Origin: Metridium senile
Taxonomy: Eukaryota; Cnidaria; Anthozoa; Actiniaria; Metridiidae
Reading direction: 5' to 3'
Length of the DNA: 64,000 nt
NCBI GenBank assembly: GCA_949775045.1
Contig: OX459105.1
Coordinates: 3,586,556 to 3,650,555, forward strand
The notes under the pieces were generated by a model, which did no database searches, was not told where the DNA came from, and saw only the letters and a list, made by a program, of their open reading frames with translations. Numbering within the stretch: the stretch's first letter is position 1; each line of letters begins with the position of its first letter. Below are positions 9,134 through 20,510 of the stretch, piece by piece. The position numbers were made by a program, and so were the translations under genes.

Positions 9134-12100
9134 ATGGTAACCAACTATGAAAAAACTGATTCCAATTTTAGGATACTGCTTGTTTTGGGTATTCTTCTGG
9201 TGTTTTTTTCAAAAGTGAAGGCAGATAGCTACATCAATGAGAACAGGACCTGGTGCAAAAATGCACAAGAGAGCGATGCTTTCTGTAAAGTTACTAATCT
9301 AAGTGCAGTATGTAGGCTACAAAATGATACCAAGCTACAAAGTCTTTTGGATGACAGCTTGGAGCTGGAACGATTGTAAGTATTAGGACAACTTTCATAA
9401 TAGATAAAACAGGCTATCCAAGAGCTACGACATAAATATTTTTACATTTTTGAATAGAACCTTCATATTGATTTTCGTATTGGGTTTAGTGTATGAAACT
9501 AGAAAGGAACTCCTTTCGCTCCTCCTTTCCTCCGATATTAAAGGTCGTTATATTCTTTTTTGATTTTCTTAGTAGGGCAACAAAATCTTGTTTAGACGAA
9601 GTAGATATAGCGTCCTATCGCCCCTCCTTTCTCCTAGAAATTAAATAATTAACGACGTCATTTTGATTGGCTTAGTCATGCAAGCCTGAGAAAATAGACG
9701 TCCTTTCCCTCATCCTGACTCTCTGAGAAACTAGCGAGGTCATTTGATTTTCTGAATCACCCTAACCTGGCTTATTCTGAACAAATAGACACTAAACTTC
9801 ACATACACATTATACAAGGAAAAGGGTTTGGTGTTTTCAAAGAATATCTTACGTTGTACCATCATTGAATTTCAGGGATTTATCTTACAACTGCCTTGAG
9901 TCGCTGCCAAATGGATTCTTTTATGGGTTAAATGGGACGAGAAGCTTGTGAGTAGCCAGTGTTTTGAGTGTTTGTCTATCTTGCTGTCTGACTCTCTAAG
10001 TGAAGAAAAGAAGCAAAGAAGCAAAGAATCAAAGAAGGAAAGAAGGAAAGAAGGAAAGAAGGAAAGAAGGAAAGAAAGAAAGAAGGAAACAAGGAAAGAA
10101 GGAAAGAAGGAAAGAAGGAAAGAAAAAAAGAAGAAAAGAAGGAAAGAAGGAAAGCGGGAAAGAAGGAAAGACGGAAAAAAGGGAGGAACAAAGGCTGAGT
10201 CTAATTCTTTGACTGACTTGCTTGCTTACTGAATGAATGAATAAAAGAATGCATGAATGAATGAATAAATCAATTCATGAATCAAAGAATCATTGAATGT
10301 TCATAAATAATAGAGTTAATATATTGTTTATATAGTCAGAAACTTGCTGTCAGTTACATGGACTGACAGCTGATTGAGTCACTTACTAATTACTTACAGA
10401 TCTTTGGCGTTTAATGACATACAAGTGATGAAATACCAAGTATTTTATGGCCTGGAAAATCTGGAAATACTGTGAGTAATATATTTCTGTTCGTAAAATA
10501 AAAACTAACAGAAGTAAGTTTGATTTTGATTTTGATTTTCTCGACGTTTCGACGCCGTCCAGAGTCATTTTCAAGAGTACATTAATATTTAAAATTATAA
10601 TTTCAAATATATAGTAGAAAGTGCCGTGATAATAGTGTTGACATAATTAACAAAAGATCTTCGCTCTAACAGAGTCTGATTGGATATTTTAATATCTTAA
10701 AGGTGCCTGATGGTCTTATTTTCCGGATAAATGGCATCTCGTGAATGGGCCACTCTAATTTCCTGGATAACTTTTTAAGGATAGCAAAGCGATTACTCTT
10801 TTTATATATATTATATATTTTCAGTATACTGTAAATACAGTGTACAGAATTAAGTCCGTCCTTAAGCTTGCTCATAATCGAAAATGTTGACGATCGCGAT
10901 AAGCTTGAAATTCACGAATAGTAGTCAACACTTTCTATATAATAGCTATTATGATATCGATGATGATGATAATGACTTGTTGCACCCCAAATGGTGATGT
11001 AACATAATGTTAGTTTGATGTCCAATTCGAGCTCTCCAAATGGGTACGTAAGTTATTTAACCGGAATTCAAAACGGTGGGGCTAACAGTTCAATAATTTC
11101 GGTAGTATTTATGATATTTTTAATTTCAGAAACCTGACAATGAACCCTCTTCGACAATTCACTGGTAATCTTGACGACCTTTTCCCGTCCCTTACCCTCC
11201 TTGATGTCACTGGCGTGGTCAACTGGAAACCAGAGAAACAATTCCTCACCAGTCTTCCAAAGCTCACTCAAGTAAAAGGATTGACAGTGTCTCAGTATTG
11301 CAAAAAATGTTCCTTCTATTCTCACGAAGCCATTAACGCCACATCGACACTAGTCGTCCATGACAACTGCTATATTTTTTATTTTAACCTTAATAAGAAA
11401 TATGGAATAGCTAATATAGTGAACGGGACATCTTTTAGCTTTACTTGTGAAAATATTCGCTCATGCAGCGGTCTTTCCAGAGATTATTATATAGTTAATG
11501 TCTGTTGGGAGGACGCTTTGCATATTTTAAAATTACAAGGAATAATTGGATCTTTTGGGATAGTCCTCAACCTTGTCGTACTACTCAATATTTTATCTTC
11601 GAAAACCCTTCGCCGTAATGTTTCAATGATGTTTGTATGGAATATGAGTTTTAGTGACTTTCTTCTAGGGATTTATGCAGTTTCGATCACAATTTACTTG
11701 AATGTCTATACATTTAAATACACATATTTGAAAGCTAGAGATAATAATTGGAAAATTGGATTTTTGTGGATGTTGGGAGTAACCGGATCGGTCATCACCT
11801 CATTTCTGTTAACTCTCGAAAGATACTTTGTGATTGTGTACTCTATGAATCCTGATATTAGAATAAGTCGTAGGTTTGCATACTTATTGATAATGATATG
11901 CTGGTTTGTTGCGCTTTTTTTCACAGGATACACTCTTTATCACAACATATACACAGCTTCATTTCTTTGTGTACCCATAAGACTACTATATAACGGAACA
12001 CGTGATTTTATATTCACTCTAGTAATCGGATGTATAGCCTTAATCCTCTACATATTGTCTTTTATTCTGTACATTCATATTTACTTCACAGCGAAAAAAA

Positions 12101-12450
12101 CCGCGCAAGATGCCGGAATAGAGCGAGAATCTAAAACCGCTAAGCGAATTGCCATGCTAGTTTTTAGTAACATTTTCTTTTTTTTCTTTCCTATTATATT
12201 AATAGGTGCTTTTGCAATAGGTACTCCTCAGTTCATGACGACAAGTGTTGAAGTGATTACGTCATTGTGCTTGAGCTTAAACTCTTGTTTGAATCCGATA
12301 GTGCATGCTTTTCGTAATGACCGCTTTAAGAATGCTCTTAAAGAAAACGTACGGAAATTGCGGGGAACGAACGTGTCGTGTTTGGTGCCCGGGAATTTAC
12401 GCTTTTGTTCTTCAGGAATTGATATCAATAACGTAGATCCACAATCGTAG
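9134..12450 (+). CDS. Leucine-rich-repeat 7TM receptor, LGR/relaxin-receptor-like (intact copy 2)
   Basis: Join 9134-9375, 9876-9947, 10400-10471, 11130-12450: 568 codons, all junctions GT/AG in consistent phase. Exon 1 has a signal peptide (FRILLVLGILLVFFSKVKA) and a Cys-bearing N-terminus with N-glycosylation sites. Exons 2 and 3 are 72-base LRR exons, the exon style of LGR receptors. Exon 4 has a Cys-rich hinge and seven membrane segments: TM2 has SFSDFLLGIY, TM3 ends LERY (residues 358-361, a DRY variant), TM6 has FFFFFPI, TM7 has NSCLNPIVH (NPxxY with His for Tyr). As a family inference it is a plasma-membrane G-protein-coupled hormone or peptide receptor. Only about two clear LRRs remain, far fewer than in vertebrate LGRs, and the conserved TM3 cysteine is not evident. 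The ATG at 9134 (GACATGG) is preferred over 9098 because only it is kept in frame in all three copies and its context is better. The ligand is unknown. Confidence 0.88.
10003..10190. repeat. GAAGGAAA-type purine repeat, intron 2 of copy 2
   Basis: Same repeat and same intron position as in copies 1 and 3, about 190 bases here. It lies 55 bases after the exon 2 donor. Open frames on both strands are artefacts of the repeat. Confidence 0.9.
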
Positions 12451-12454
12451 ATGA

Positions 12455-13125
12455 TTGTTTGGTCGGTCGATTTATTTGTTGGTTGATTGGTATGTTGATA
12501 TGGTGGTTGGATATTTGGTTGGTTGATTGATTGGTTATTCGGTTGATTGTTGGGTTTGTTGGTTAGTTAGTTGGTTGTTTCTTCGGTTGGGTTTGTTGGT
12601 TGGTTCATAGCACGGTTAATGTTTTGGTTATTTGGTTGGTATTTGAGTTGTTAGTTGGGTTGGTTGGCTTGTTGTTTCGGCTTGGGTTGGTTGGTTGGTT
12701 GCATGGTTGCATTTTTGGTCAGTCGATTTATTTGTTGGTTGGTTGGTTTATTGTTTGGTGCGTTGGTGTGTTGATTGGTACGTTGGTTGGTTATTGGTTG
12801 GTTGATTGATTGCATAGTTCGGTTGGTTGGTTGGTTAAATAGTCGACTTTGTTGGTTGTTTGATTGGTTATTGGGTTGATTGTTGGGTTGGGTTGGGTTG
12901 GGTTGGGTTGGGTTGGGTTGGGTTGGGTTGGGTTGGGTTGGGTTGGTAAATTGGTTGATTGCATGATTGATTTTTTGGTTAGTTGGTTGGTATTTGAGTT
13001 GATAGTTGGGTTGGTTGGCTTGTTGTTTCTTGGGATGGTTGGTTGGTTGTTTTGTGGCATGGTTGCATGGTTGCATGTTTGGTAGGTTGATTAGTTGGTT
13101 GGTTGTTGGGGTTGGTTTGCTGCAT
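12455..13125. repeat. Degenerate TTGG repeat with an internal TTGGG tract
   Basis: Starting right after the receptor stop codon, about 670 bases consist of imperfect TTGG/GTTG/GATTG units. A cleaner pentamer tract (TTGGG, about 12 units) spans 12883-12946. It occupies the same position as the pure TTGG array after copy 3. The receptor 3' UTR would run into it. Confidence 0.9.
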
Positions 13126-13483
13126 GATTCATTGGCAATCCGTGTAATACCGTGAGTTCAGTTGCGTTCAAATTCATAAAAATTCCTTGATAAACTGGGA
13201 GATGTAGAGTCGCCATGTTTGTATTTCTTTGAGAAGCTATTGAAACAATTAGTATAAAATAAATTTATGGAGAATTCTTATCAAAGAACGTGATACTAAC
13301 TTACGTTACGGTCGCTTGTCTATTGAAATTCATGTAGATGTAGATGTAGCCTGTACTGGTTTTAGTTATAGTTCTCATTGTAAGATAATTGATAGCGGTT
13401 TTCAATAACTTGAAACTTAAAGAAAATAATAAATAATACTGAAATAATTTACTCACCCGTTCACTCATTTAGTCATTTATGTA

Positions 13484-14520
13484 TCAACCATTCTTTTTAA
13501 ACTATCTTGAACAAAATGCAGTGCGCCATGCAGCGTGATGCGCAGTAGCAAGTGTCTGGAACTACCTAATTGTATTTAATAAAAGGGGTATTCTGTGTTT
13601 TGCTGCTATATTTCCATTCCTGGTTTATTAGTGTTTCCAACACTTTCAAATGTTCAAAATAGAGAGATTTGTCCATGGAAAGTGCACGAGAACGATTTGT
13701 ATTCACGAGTTGCGAAGCATCAAAACACGAATGAGCGAGTCTTCGAGCAAAGCAACAAGGAAATAAAAATCCTTCAAGCACTTTACATGGTGCAATTTGT
13801 TTTATTTCATAGTTACAGTGATTCAATCTAGATTTTAAGGTCACATATGTGGTCTGCACCGTTTAACGTCTCCCCAGGAAACCATTCCAGTCCAACGGTG
13901 AGTTAGAATCGAAACCAATTTTTTGAAAATCATTATATTTGCCTTTTCTCCAAGTTAGAAATGAACTGAAAAAAATGTTGTCACTACTGCATAATTATCG
14001 TTCACCTTTCTGATTGGAAGTACTACTTTTTGACACTAATGAAATATTGCATTAGATTTTTATATCAGTTCTTTTTCATGGATAATTAAATCCAAGCCGA
14101 GAGCATCAATTAACTACGGATCTCTTGATAAATCTTAGTATATATAAAAAATGAATGGTTGTTAACATGGTTTCCCTGAAGATTGGTCAGTCACCCGAAA
14201 CGTTTCTGCTAAGGCAAATTAAATAATGGTTATCAGTGAAATTAAAACCTATCTTTCTCCACACAGGTTCAATAATTTTCACAATAACCATAATGCTTTC
14301 TGCATGTTGGGGTAGCCTATTGAAGGCATTATGGTTTTGTGAATGTGAGAATATAAAAATTGAATTGAATCAGCTGACGTAAGGCAAGATAATTACATCT
14401 CTTCTTCTAATCGTTAATTAATTGATTCAAGAATTAATTGTATCATGCATGGTCAGCGGAAATCACTGTCGATTTACGAAAAGGCAACTTACCGAAAGTA
14501 AAATTACTTATTTCAAGTCC
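13484..14520. other. Intergenic stretch between duplication unit A and the foldback element
   Basis: It contains the inverted copy of the CTTGCTACTGCGCAT / TAGTTCC end repeat at 13530-13567 and a small hairpin around 14280-14335 (CACAATAACCATAATGC pairing with GCATTATGGTTTTGTG). Two overlapping open frames at 13566-13859 lack recognisable features. No gene is seen. Confidence 0.5.
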
Positions 14521-15347
14521 AGGCTCACTTCTTTTAAAGTGACTATAAACTCTGGCTGTTTGCTATTTCTATTAAAAGTACTGGTCCTAAATAACAATTT
14601 TCCAGAAGAATAACATACTGGGATAAAAACTGTGCATTTAAAGCGGTTTGAATATGTCCAAAAAGTGTTGTTTTGGCTTCCTGTGTAAAAAAAATATCGG
14701 AGTTTATTGATTTGAGCTGCAGGTGACAATATCGATGACGTAGTGGAGTGTCCAGGATAGAAACTATTGAAACTTGCAAGACGTTATCCCGAACACTACG
14801 TCATCGAGTATTTTCACCAGCTCATATCAATAAACTCCGATTCTTTTAAACAGGAAGCCCAAATAACACATATTCAAACCGCTATAAATTAAATGCACAG
14901 TTTTTATCGCAGTATTTTATTCTTCTGTAAAATTGTTATTTAGGACCAGTACTTTTAATAGAAATAGCAAACAGCCAGGGTTTATATAGGCACTTTAAGA
15001 AACGAATCACTGAAAATTAGTGAGAACATCACATCAGAAGGATCAAGTACAACTCAGCTACTGACCTTAAAACACTTTTTTATATAGTAATTTCAATATA
15101 GTGATTTTATTTGATTCTTTTTTATGTAGCTTGCTTGTAGATTTTCACTGATCGATTCCTCGGTACATAACGTAATCTTTTTATTTAAAAAAAAATTGTG
15201 ATGAGAAGCACAATATTATTCATTCGTGGAAGTATTCATCAAGGTAAGTACAATTGAGTGACATTTCTCGAGGTTGATAATGTTCTTTTATGAATCTGCA
15301 ATTGGTAGCTAGCCTGCTTTAAGTGCGCTCAAGTACATCCTCTTGGA
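14521..15347. mobile_element. Foldback element between the duplicated receptor genes
   Basis: Left arm (about 14525-14725) and right arm (about 14815-14990) are inverted copies around a ~90-base centre. Shared blocks include CTGGCTGTTTGCTATTTC, AGTACTGGTCCTAAATAAC and CGGAGTTTATTGAT. The centre itself has an imperfect inverted ACTACGTCATCGA motif. The right side extends to 15347 with sequence that is inverted at 8233-8663. Duplication unit B begins about 26 bases after its end. Confidence 0.65.
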
Positions 15348-15853
15348 GAATTGAATCTTTCAACGACTGCATGTGGATAATATATTGATTGAAGGAGATC
15401 AAATGTACTGAACTAGCTCTAGAGGGTGGTTGCGTTATTGGAGTAGAATTGTGCTTCTAGAACTCATCTTTACCGATATTTGCAAATGATTCTGTGATTT
15501 TTATAACAAGAAATGTTAGATAAAACTTAGATCTATTTTTTAATATGTAGTGTGTGAGCAAAATCACCGCAAATTAATGCAAATAGCTACTTTTACTACA
15601 TCTTATAACTCTTTAACCAATTCGGTGACCATAAGTTTTTCTCTTGGTTTTGACTTCCCTCAAAATGATTTACAAAAGACAGGATTTATAAAACATTCAT
15701 TGAAAAAATCCAATCCGGAACTACCTTGAATAGCCAATATAAATTCAGATGGAAATCAGGAAGCAGCTCAAGTATTATTAGAGCACTAGTTGTCGATGTT
15801 GGTCATAATCCATCTGCATGCGCTCTTTGTGTGAAACCCGAACTCTGCAAGAC

Positions 15854-18800
15854 ATGGTAACCAACTATGAAAAAAATGATTCCAATTTTAGGATACTGCT
15901 TGTTTTGGGTATTCTTCTGGTGTTTATTTCAAAAGTGAAGGCAGATAGCTACATCAATGAGAACAGGACCTGGTGCAAAAATGCACAAGAGAGCGATGCT
16001 TTCTGTAAAGTTACTAATCGAAGTGCAGTATGTAGGCTACAAAATGATACCAAGCTACAAAGTCTTTTCGATGACAGCTTGGAGCTGGAACGATTGTAAG
16101 TATTAGGACAACTTTCATAATAGATAAAGCAGGCTATCCAAGAGCTACGACAAAAATATTTTTTCATTTTTGAATAAACCTTGATATTGATTTTCGTATT
16201 GGGTTTAGTGTATGAAACTAGACTAGGAACTCCTTTCGCTCCTCCTTTCCCCTGATATTTAAGGTCGTTATATTCTTTTTTGATTTTCTTAGTAGGGCAA
16301 CAAAATCTTGTTTAGCCGAAGTAGATATAGCGTCCTATCGCTCCTCCTTTCTACTAGAAATTAAATAATTAACGACGTCATTTTGATTGGCTTAGTCATG
16401 CAAATATGTCGGTTTAGCCTGAGAAAATAGACGTCCTTTCCCTCATCCTGACTCTCTGAGAAACTAGCGAGGTCATTTGATTTTCTGAATCACCCTAACC
16501 TGGCTTATCCTGAACAAATAGACACTAAACTTCACATACACATTATACAAGGAAAAGGGTTTGGTGTTTTCAAAGAATGTCTTACGTTGTACCATCATTG
16601 AATTTCAGGGATTTATCTTACAACTGCCTTGAGTCGCTGCCGAATGGATTCTTTTATGGGTTAAATGGGACGAGAAGCTTGTGAGTAGCCAGTGTTTTGA
16701 GTGTTTGTCTATCTTGCTGTCTGACTCTCTCAGTGAAGAAAAGAAGGAAAGAAGGAAAGAAGGAAAGAAGGAAAGAAGGAAAGAAGGAAAGAAGGAAAAA
16801 ATGAAAGAAGCAAAGAAGCAAAGAAGCAAAGAAGGAAAGAAGGAAAGAAGGAAAGAAGGAAAGCAGGAAAGAAGCAAAGAAGCAAAGAAGCAAAGAAGGA
16901 AAGAAGGAAAGAAGGAAAGAAGGAAAGAAGGAAAGAAGGAAAGAAGGAAAGAAGGAAAGTATGAAAGAAGGAAAGAAGGAAAGAAGGAAAGAAGGAAAGA
17001 AGGAAAGAAGGAAAGAAGGAAAGCGGGAAAGAAGGAAAGACGGAAAAAAGGGAGGAACAAAGGCTGAGTCTAATTCTTTGACTGACTTGCTTGCTTACTG
17101 AATGAATGAATAAAAGGATGCATGAATGAATGAATAAATCAATTCATGAATCAAAGGTCATTGAATGTTCATAAATAATTGAGTTAATATATTGTTTATA
17201 TAGTCAGAAACTTGCTGTCAGTTACATGGACTGACAGCTGATTGAGTCACTTACTAATTACTTACAGATCTTTGGCGTTTAATGACATACAAGTGATGAA
17301 ATACCAAGTATTTTATGGCCTGGGAAATCTGGAAATACTGTGAGTAATATATTTCTGTTCGTAAAATAAAAACTAACAGAAGTAAATTTGATTTTGATTT
17401 TGATTTTCTCGACGTTTCGACGCCGTCCAGGGTCATTTTCAAGAGTACATTAATATTTAAAATTATAATTTCAAATATATAGTAGAAAGTGCCGTGATAA
17501 TAGTGTTGACATAATTAACAAAAGATCTTCGCTCTAACAGAGTCTGATTGGATATTTTAATATCTTAAAAGTGCCTGATGGTCTTATTTTCCGGATAAAT
17601 GGCATCTCGTGAATGGGCCAGTCTAATTTCCAGGATAACTTTTTAAGGATAGTAAAGCGATTACTCTTTTTATATATATTATATATTTTTATACTGTAAA
17701 TGTACAGAATTAAGTCCGTCCTTAAGCTTGCTCATAATCGAAAATGTTGACGATCGCGATAAGCTTGAAATTCACGAATAGTAGTCAACACTTTCTATAT
17801 AATAGCTATTACGACATCGATGATGATGATAATGACTTGTTGCACCCCAAATGGTGATGTAACATAATGTTAGTTTGATGTCCAATTCGAGCTCTCCAAA
17901 TGGGTACGTAAGTTATTTAACCGGAATTCAAAACGGTGGTGCTAACAATTCAATAATTTCGGTAGTATTTATGATATTTTTAATTTCAGAAACCTGACAA
18001 TGAACCCTCTTCGACAATTCACTGGTAATCTTGACGACCTTTTCCCGTCCCTTACCCTCCTTGATGTCACTGGCGTGGTCAACTGGAAACCAGAGAAACA
18101 ATTCCTCACCAGTCTTCCAAAGCTCACTCAAGTAAAAGGATTGACAGTGTCTCAGTATTGCAAAAAGTGTTCCTTCTATTCTCACGAAGCCATTAACGCC
18201 ACATCGACACTAGTCGTCCATGACAACTGCTATATTTTTTATTTTAACCTTAATAAGAAATATGGAATAGCTAATATAGTGAACGGGACATCTTTTAGCT
18301 TTACTTGTGAAAATATTCGCTCATGCAGCGGTCTTTCCAGAGATTATTATATAGTTAATGTCTGTTAGGAGGACGCTTTGCATATTTTAAAATTACAAGG
18401 AATAATTGGATCTTTTGGGATAGTCCTCAACCTTGTCGTACTACTCAATATTCTATCTTCGAAAACCCTTCGCCGTAATGTTTCAATGATGTTTGTATGG
18501 AATATGAGTTTTAGTGACTTTCTTCTAGGGATTTATGCAGTTTCGATCACAATTTACTTGAATGTCTATACATTTAAATACACATATTTGAAAGCTAGAG
18601 ATAATAATTGGAAAATTGGATTTTTGTGGATGTTGGGAGTAACCGGATCGGTCATCACCTCATTTCTGTTAACTCTCGAAAGATACTTTGTGATTGTGTA
18701 CTCTATGAATCCTGATATTAGAATAAGTCGTAGGTTTGCATACTTATTGATAATGATATGCTGGTTTGTTGCGCTTTTTTTCACAGGATACACTCTTTAT

Positions 18801-19319
18801 CACAACATATACACAGCTTCATTTCTTTGTGTATATTTATTTTAGTATAAGACTACTATATAACGGGACACGTGATTTTATATTCACTCTAGTAATCGGA
18901 TGTATAGCCTTAATCCTCTACATATTTTCTTTTATTCTGTACGTTCATATTTACTTCGCAGTGAAAAAACCGCGCAAGATGCCGGAATAGAGCGAGAATC
19001 TAAAACCGCTAAGCGAATTGCCATGCTAGTTTTTAGTAACATTTTCTTTTTTTTCTTTCCTATTATATTAACAGGTGCTTTTGCGATATTTATTCCTCAG
19101 TCCATGACGACAAGTGTTCAAGTGATCACATCATTGTGCTTGAGTTTAAACTCTTGTTTAAATCCGATAGTGCATGCTTTTCGTAATGACCGCTTTAAGA
19201 ACGCTCTTAGAGAAAACGTACGGAAATTGCGGGGAACGAACGTGTCGTGTTTGGTGGCCAGGAAATTCCACTTTTGTTCTTCAGGAATTGATATCAATAA
19301 AGTAGATCCACAATCGTAA
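15854..19319 (+). pseudogene. LRR-GPCR copy 3: recent duplicate with nonsense codon and frameshifts
   Basis: Exons 15854-16095, 16609-16680, 17268-17339 and 17990-19319 match copy 2 in order, length and splice sites. Three lesions are visible. A TGG-to-TAG change at 18366-18368 stops translation just before the first membrane segment. A +10-base change after TM4, near 18836-18847 (TATTTATTTTAG inserted), shifts the frame and adds a stop. A -1 in the A run at 18964-18969 restores the original frame, since +10 and -1 sum to +9. Missense differences also occur, for example LGNLEIL for LENLEIL in LRR exon 3. As it stands it could yield only a secreted ectodomain fragment. The near-identity to copy 2 shows the lesions are recent; assembly error cannot be excluded for the homopolymer change. 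Confidence 0.85.
16735..17058. repeat. GAAGGAAA-type purine repeat, intron 2 of copy 3
   Basis: Expanded version (about 320 bases) of the arrays in copies 1 and 2, with interspersed GCAAAGAA units. All overlapping open frames are artefacts. Confidence 0.9.
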
Positions 19320-19391
19320 ATGATTGTTTGGTCGGTCGATCTATTTGTTGGTCGATCTATTTGTTGGTTGATTGGTATGTTGATTGGTGAT

Positions 19392-20009
19392 TTGGTTGGT
19401 TGGTTGGTTGGTTGGTTGGTTGGTTGGTTGGTTGGTTGGTTGGTTGGTTGGTTGGTTGGTTGGTTGGTTGGTTGGTTGGTTGGTTGGTTGGTTGGTTGGT
19501 TGGTTGGTTGGTTGGTTGGTTGGTTGGTTGGTTGGTTGGTTGGTTGGTTGGTTGGTTGGTTGGTTGGTTGGTTGGTTGGTTGGTTGGTTGGTTGGTTGGT
19601 TGGTTGGTTGGTTGGTTGGTTGGTTGGTTGGTTGGTTGGTTGGTTGGTTGGTTGGTTGGTTGGTTGGTTGGTTGGTTGGTTGGTTGGTTGGTTGGTTGGT
19701 TGGTTGGTTGGTTGGTTGGTTGGTTGGTTGGTTGGTTGGTTGGTTGGTTGGTTGGTTGGTTGGTTGGTTGGTTGGTTGGTTGGTTGGTTGGTTGGTTGGT
19801 TGGTTGGTTGGTTGGTTGGTTGGTTGGTTGGTTGGTTGGTTGGTTGGTTGGTTGGTTGGTTGGTTGGTTGGTTGGTTGGTTGGTTGGTTGGTTGGTTGGT
19901 TGGTTGGTTGGTTGGTTGGTTGGTTGGTTGGTTGGTTGGTTGGTTGGTTGGTTGGTTGGTTGGTTGGTTGGTTGGTTGGTTGGTTGGTTGGTTGGTTGGT
20001 TGGTTGGTT
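19392..20009. repeat. Uninterrupted (TTGG)n microsatellite, 618 bp
   Basis: About 154 perfect copies of TTGG without a single interruption, beginning about 70 bases after the receptor copy 3 stop codon. Less regular TTGG-like sequence continues to about 20500. A 4-base unit leaves every frame open, giving WLVG-type frames on the plus strand and TNQP-type on the minus strand, none of which is a gene. Confidence 0.98.
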
Positions 20010-20510
20010 ATTGGTTGGTTGGTTGGTTGGTTGGTTATTGGTTGGCTGATGGTGTGCATGATTGGTTGGTTGTATAGGGTTGCCAGTTGTTGGGTTGGAT
20101 AGTTGCCGGTTGATTGCATGGTTGATTTCAGTATTAGTGGTTAATTGGTTATTGGGTTGATTGTTGGTTGGTTGGTTACTTAGTTAGTTGGTTGTTTCTT
20201 GGGTTGTGTTGGGTTGGTTGGTTGGTTGATTGCATGGCTAATTATTTTGGTAAGTTGGTCGGTAATTGAGTTGATAGTTGTGTTGGTTGGCTTGTTGTTT
20301 CTTGGGTTGGTTGGTTGCAATTGGTTGGTTGCATGGTTTGTTGGTTGATTAAATGGTTGGTTGTTGGGTTAATTGTTGGGTTGGTTGGCTGCATGCTTCA
20401 TAGGTTAGTTGGTTGATGGACTGTAAAACAAACCGCGCACACCTGTGCTAGATTAAAGCTGGTCGTTTGTCCGTTGGTTGGTTAGTTGGTTGGTGGGATA
20501 TTCAAATATA
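20010..20510. repeat. Degenerate TTGG-like flank of the microsatellite
   Basis: Imperfect GGTTGG, GATTG and TTAGTTGG units similar to the array after copy 2. It grades into unique duplicated sequence at about 20520. Confidence 0.8.

Larger units (their letters stand above)
8664..13483 (+). repeat. Segmental duplication unit A (holds receptor copy 2)
   Basis: From TGGATAATATATTGATTG at 8664 to the TTTACTCACCCGTTCACTC block near 13465, the sequence is nearly identical to 15374-20883, interrupted mainly by length changes in the GAAGGAAA and TTGG repeats. The unit holds the 5' flank, all four exons, introns and 3' flank of the receptor gene. Confidence 0.85.

Noticed and set aside
12883..12946. 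TTGGG pentamer tract considered as an interstitial telomere
   Set aside because: Animal telomeres are TTAGGG. This tract lies inside a broader TTGG-type microsatellite and is best seen as a variant of it.
19118..20119. 333-codon minus-strand and 221-260-codon plus-strand frames of TNQP / WLVG repeats
   Set aside because: They are direct translations of the (TTGG)n microsatellite, open in every frame because the unit is four bases.
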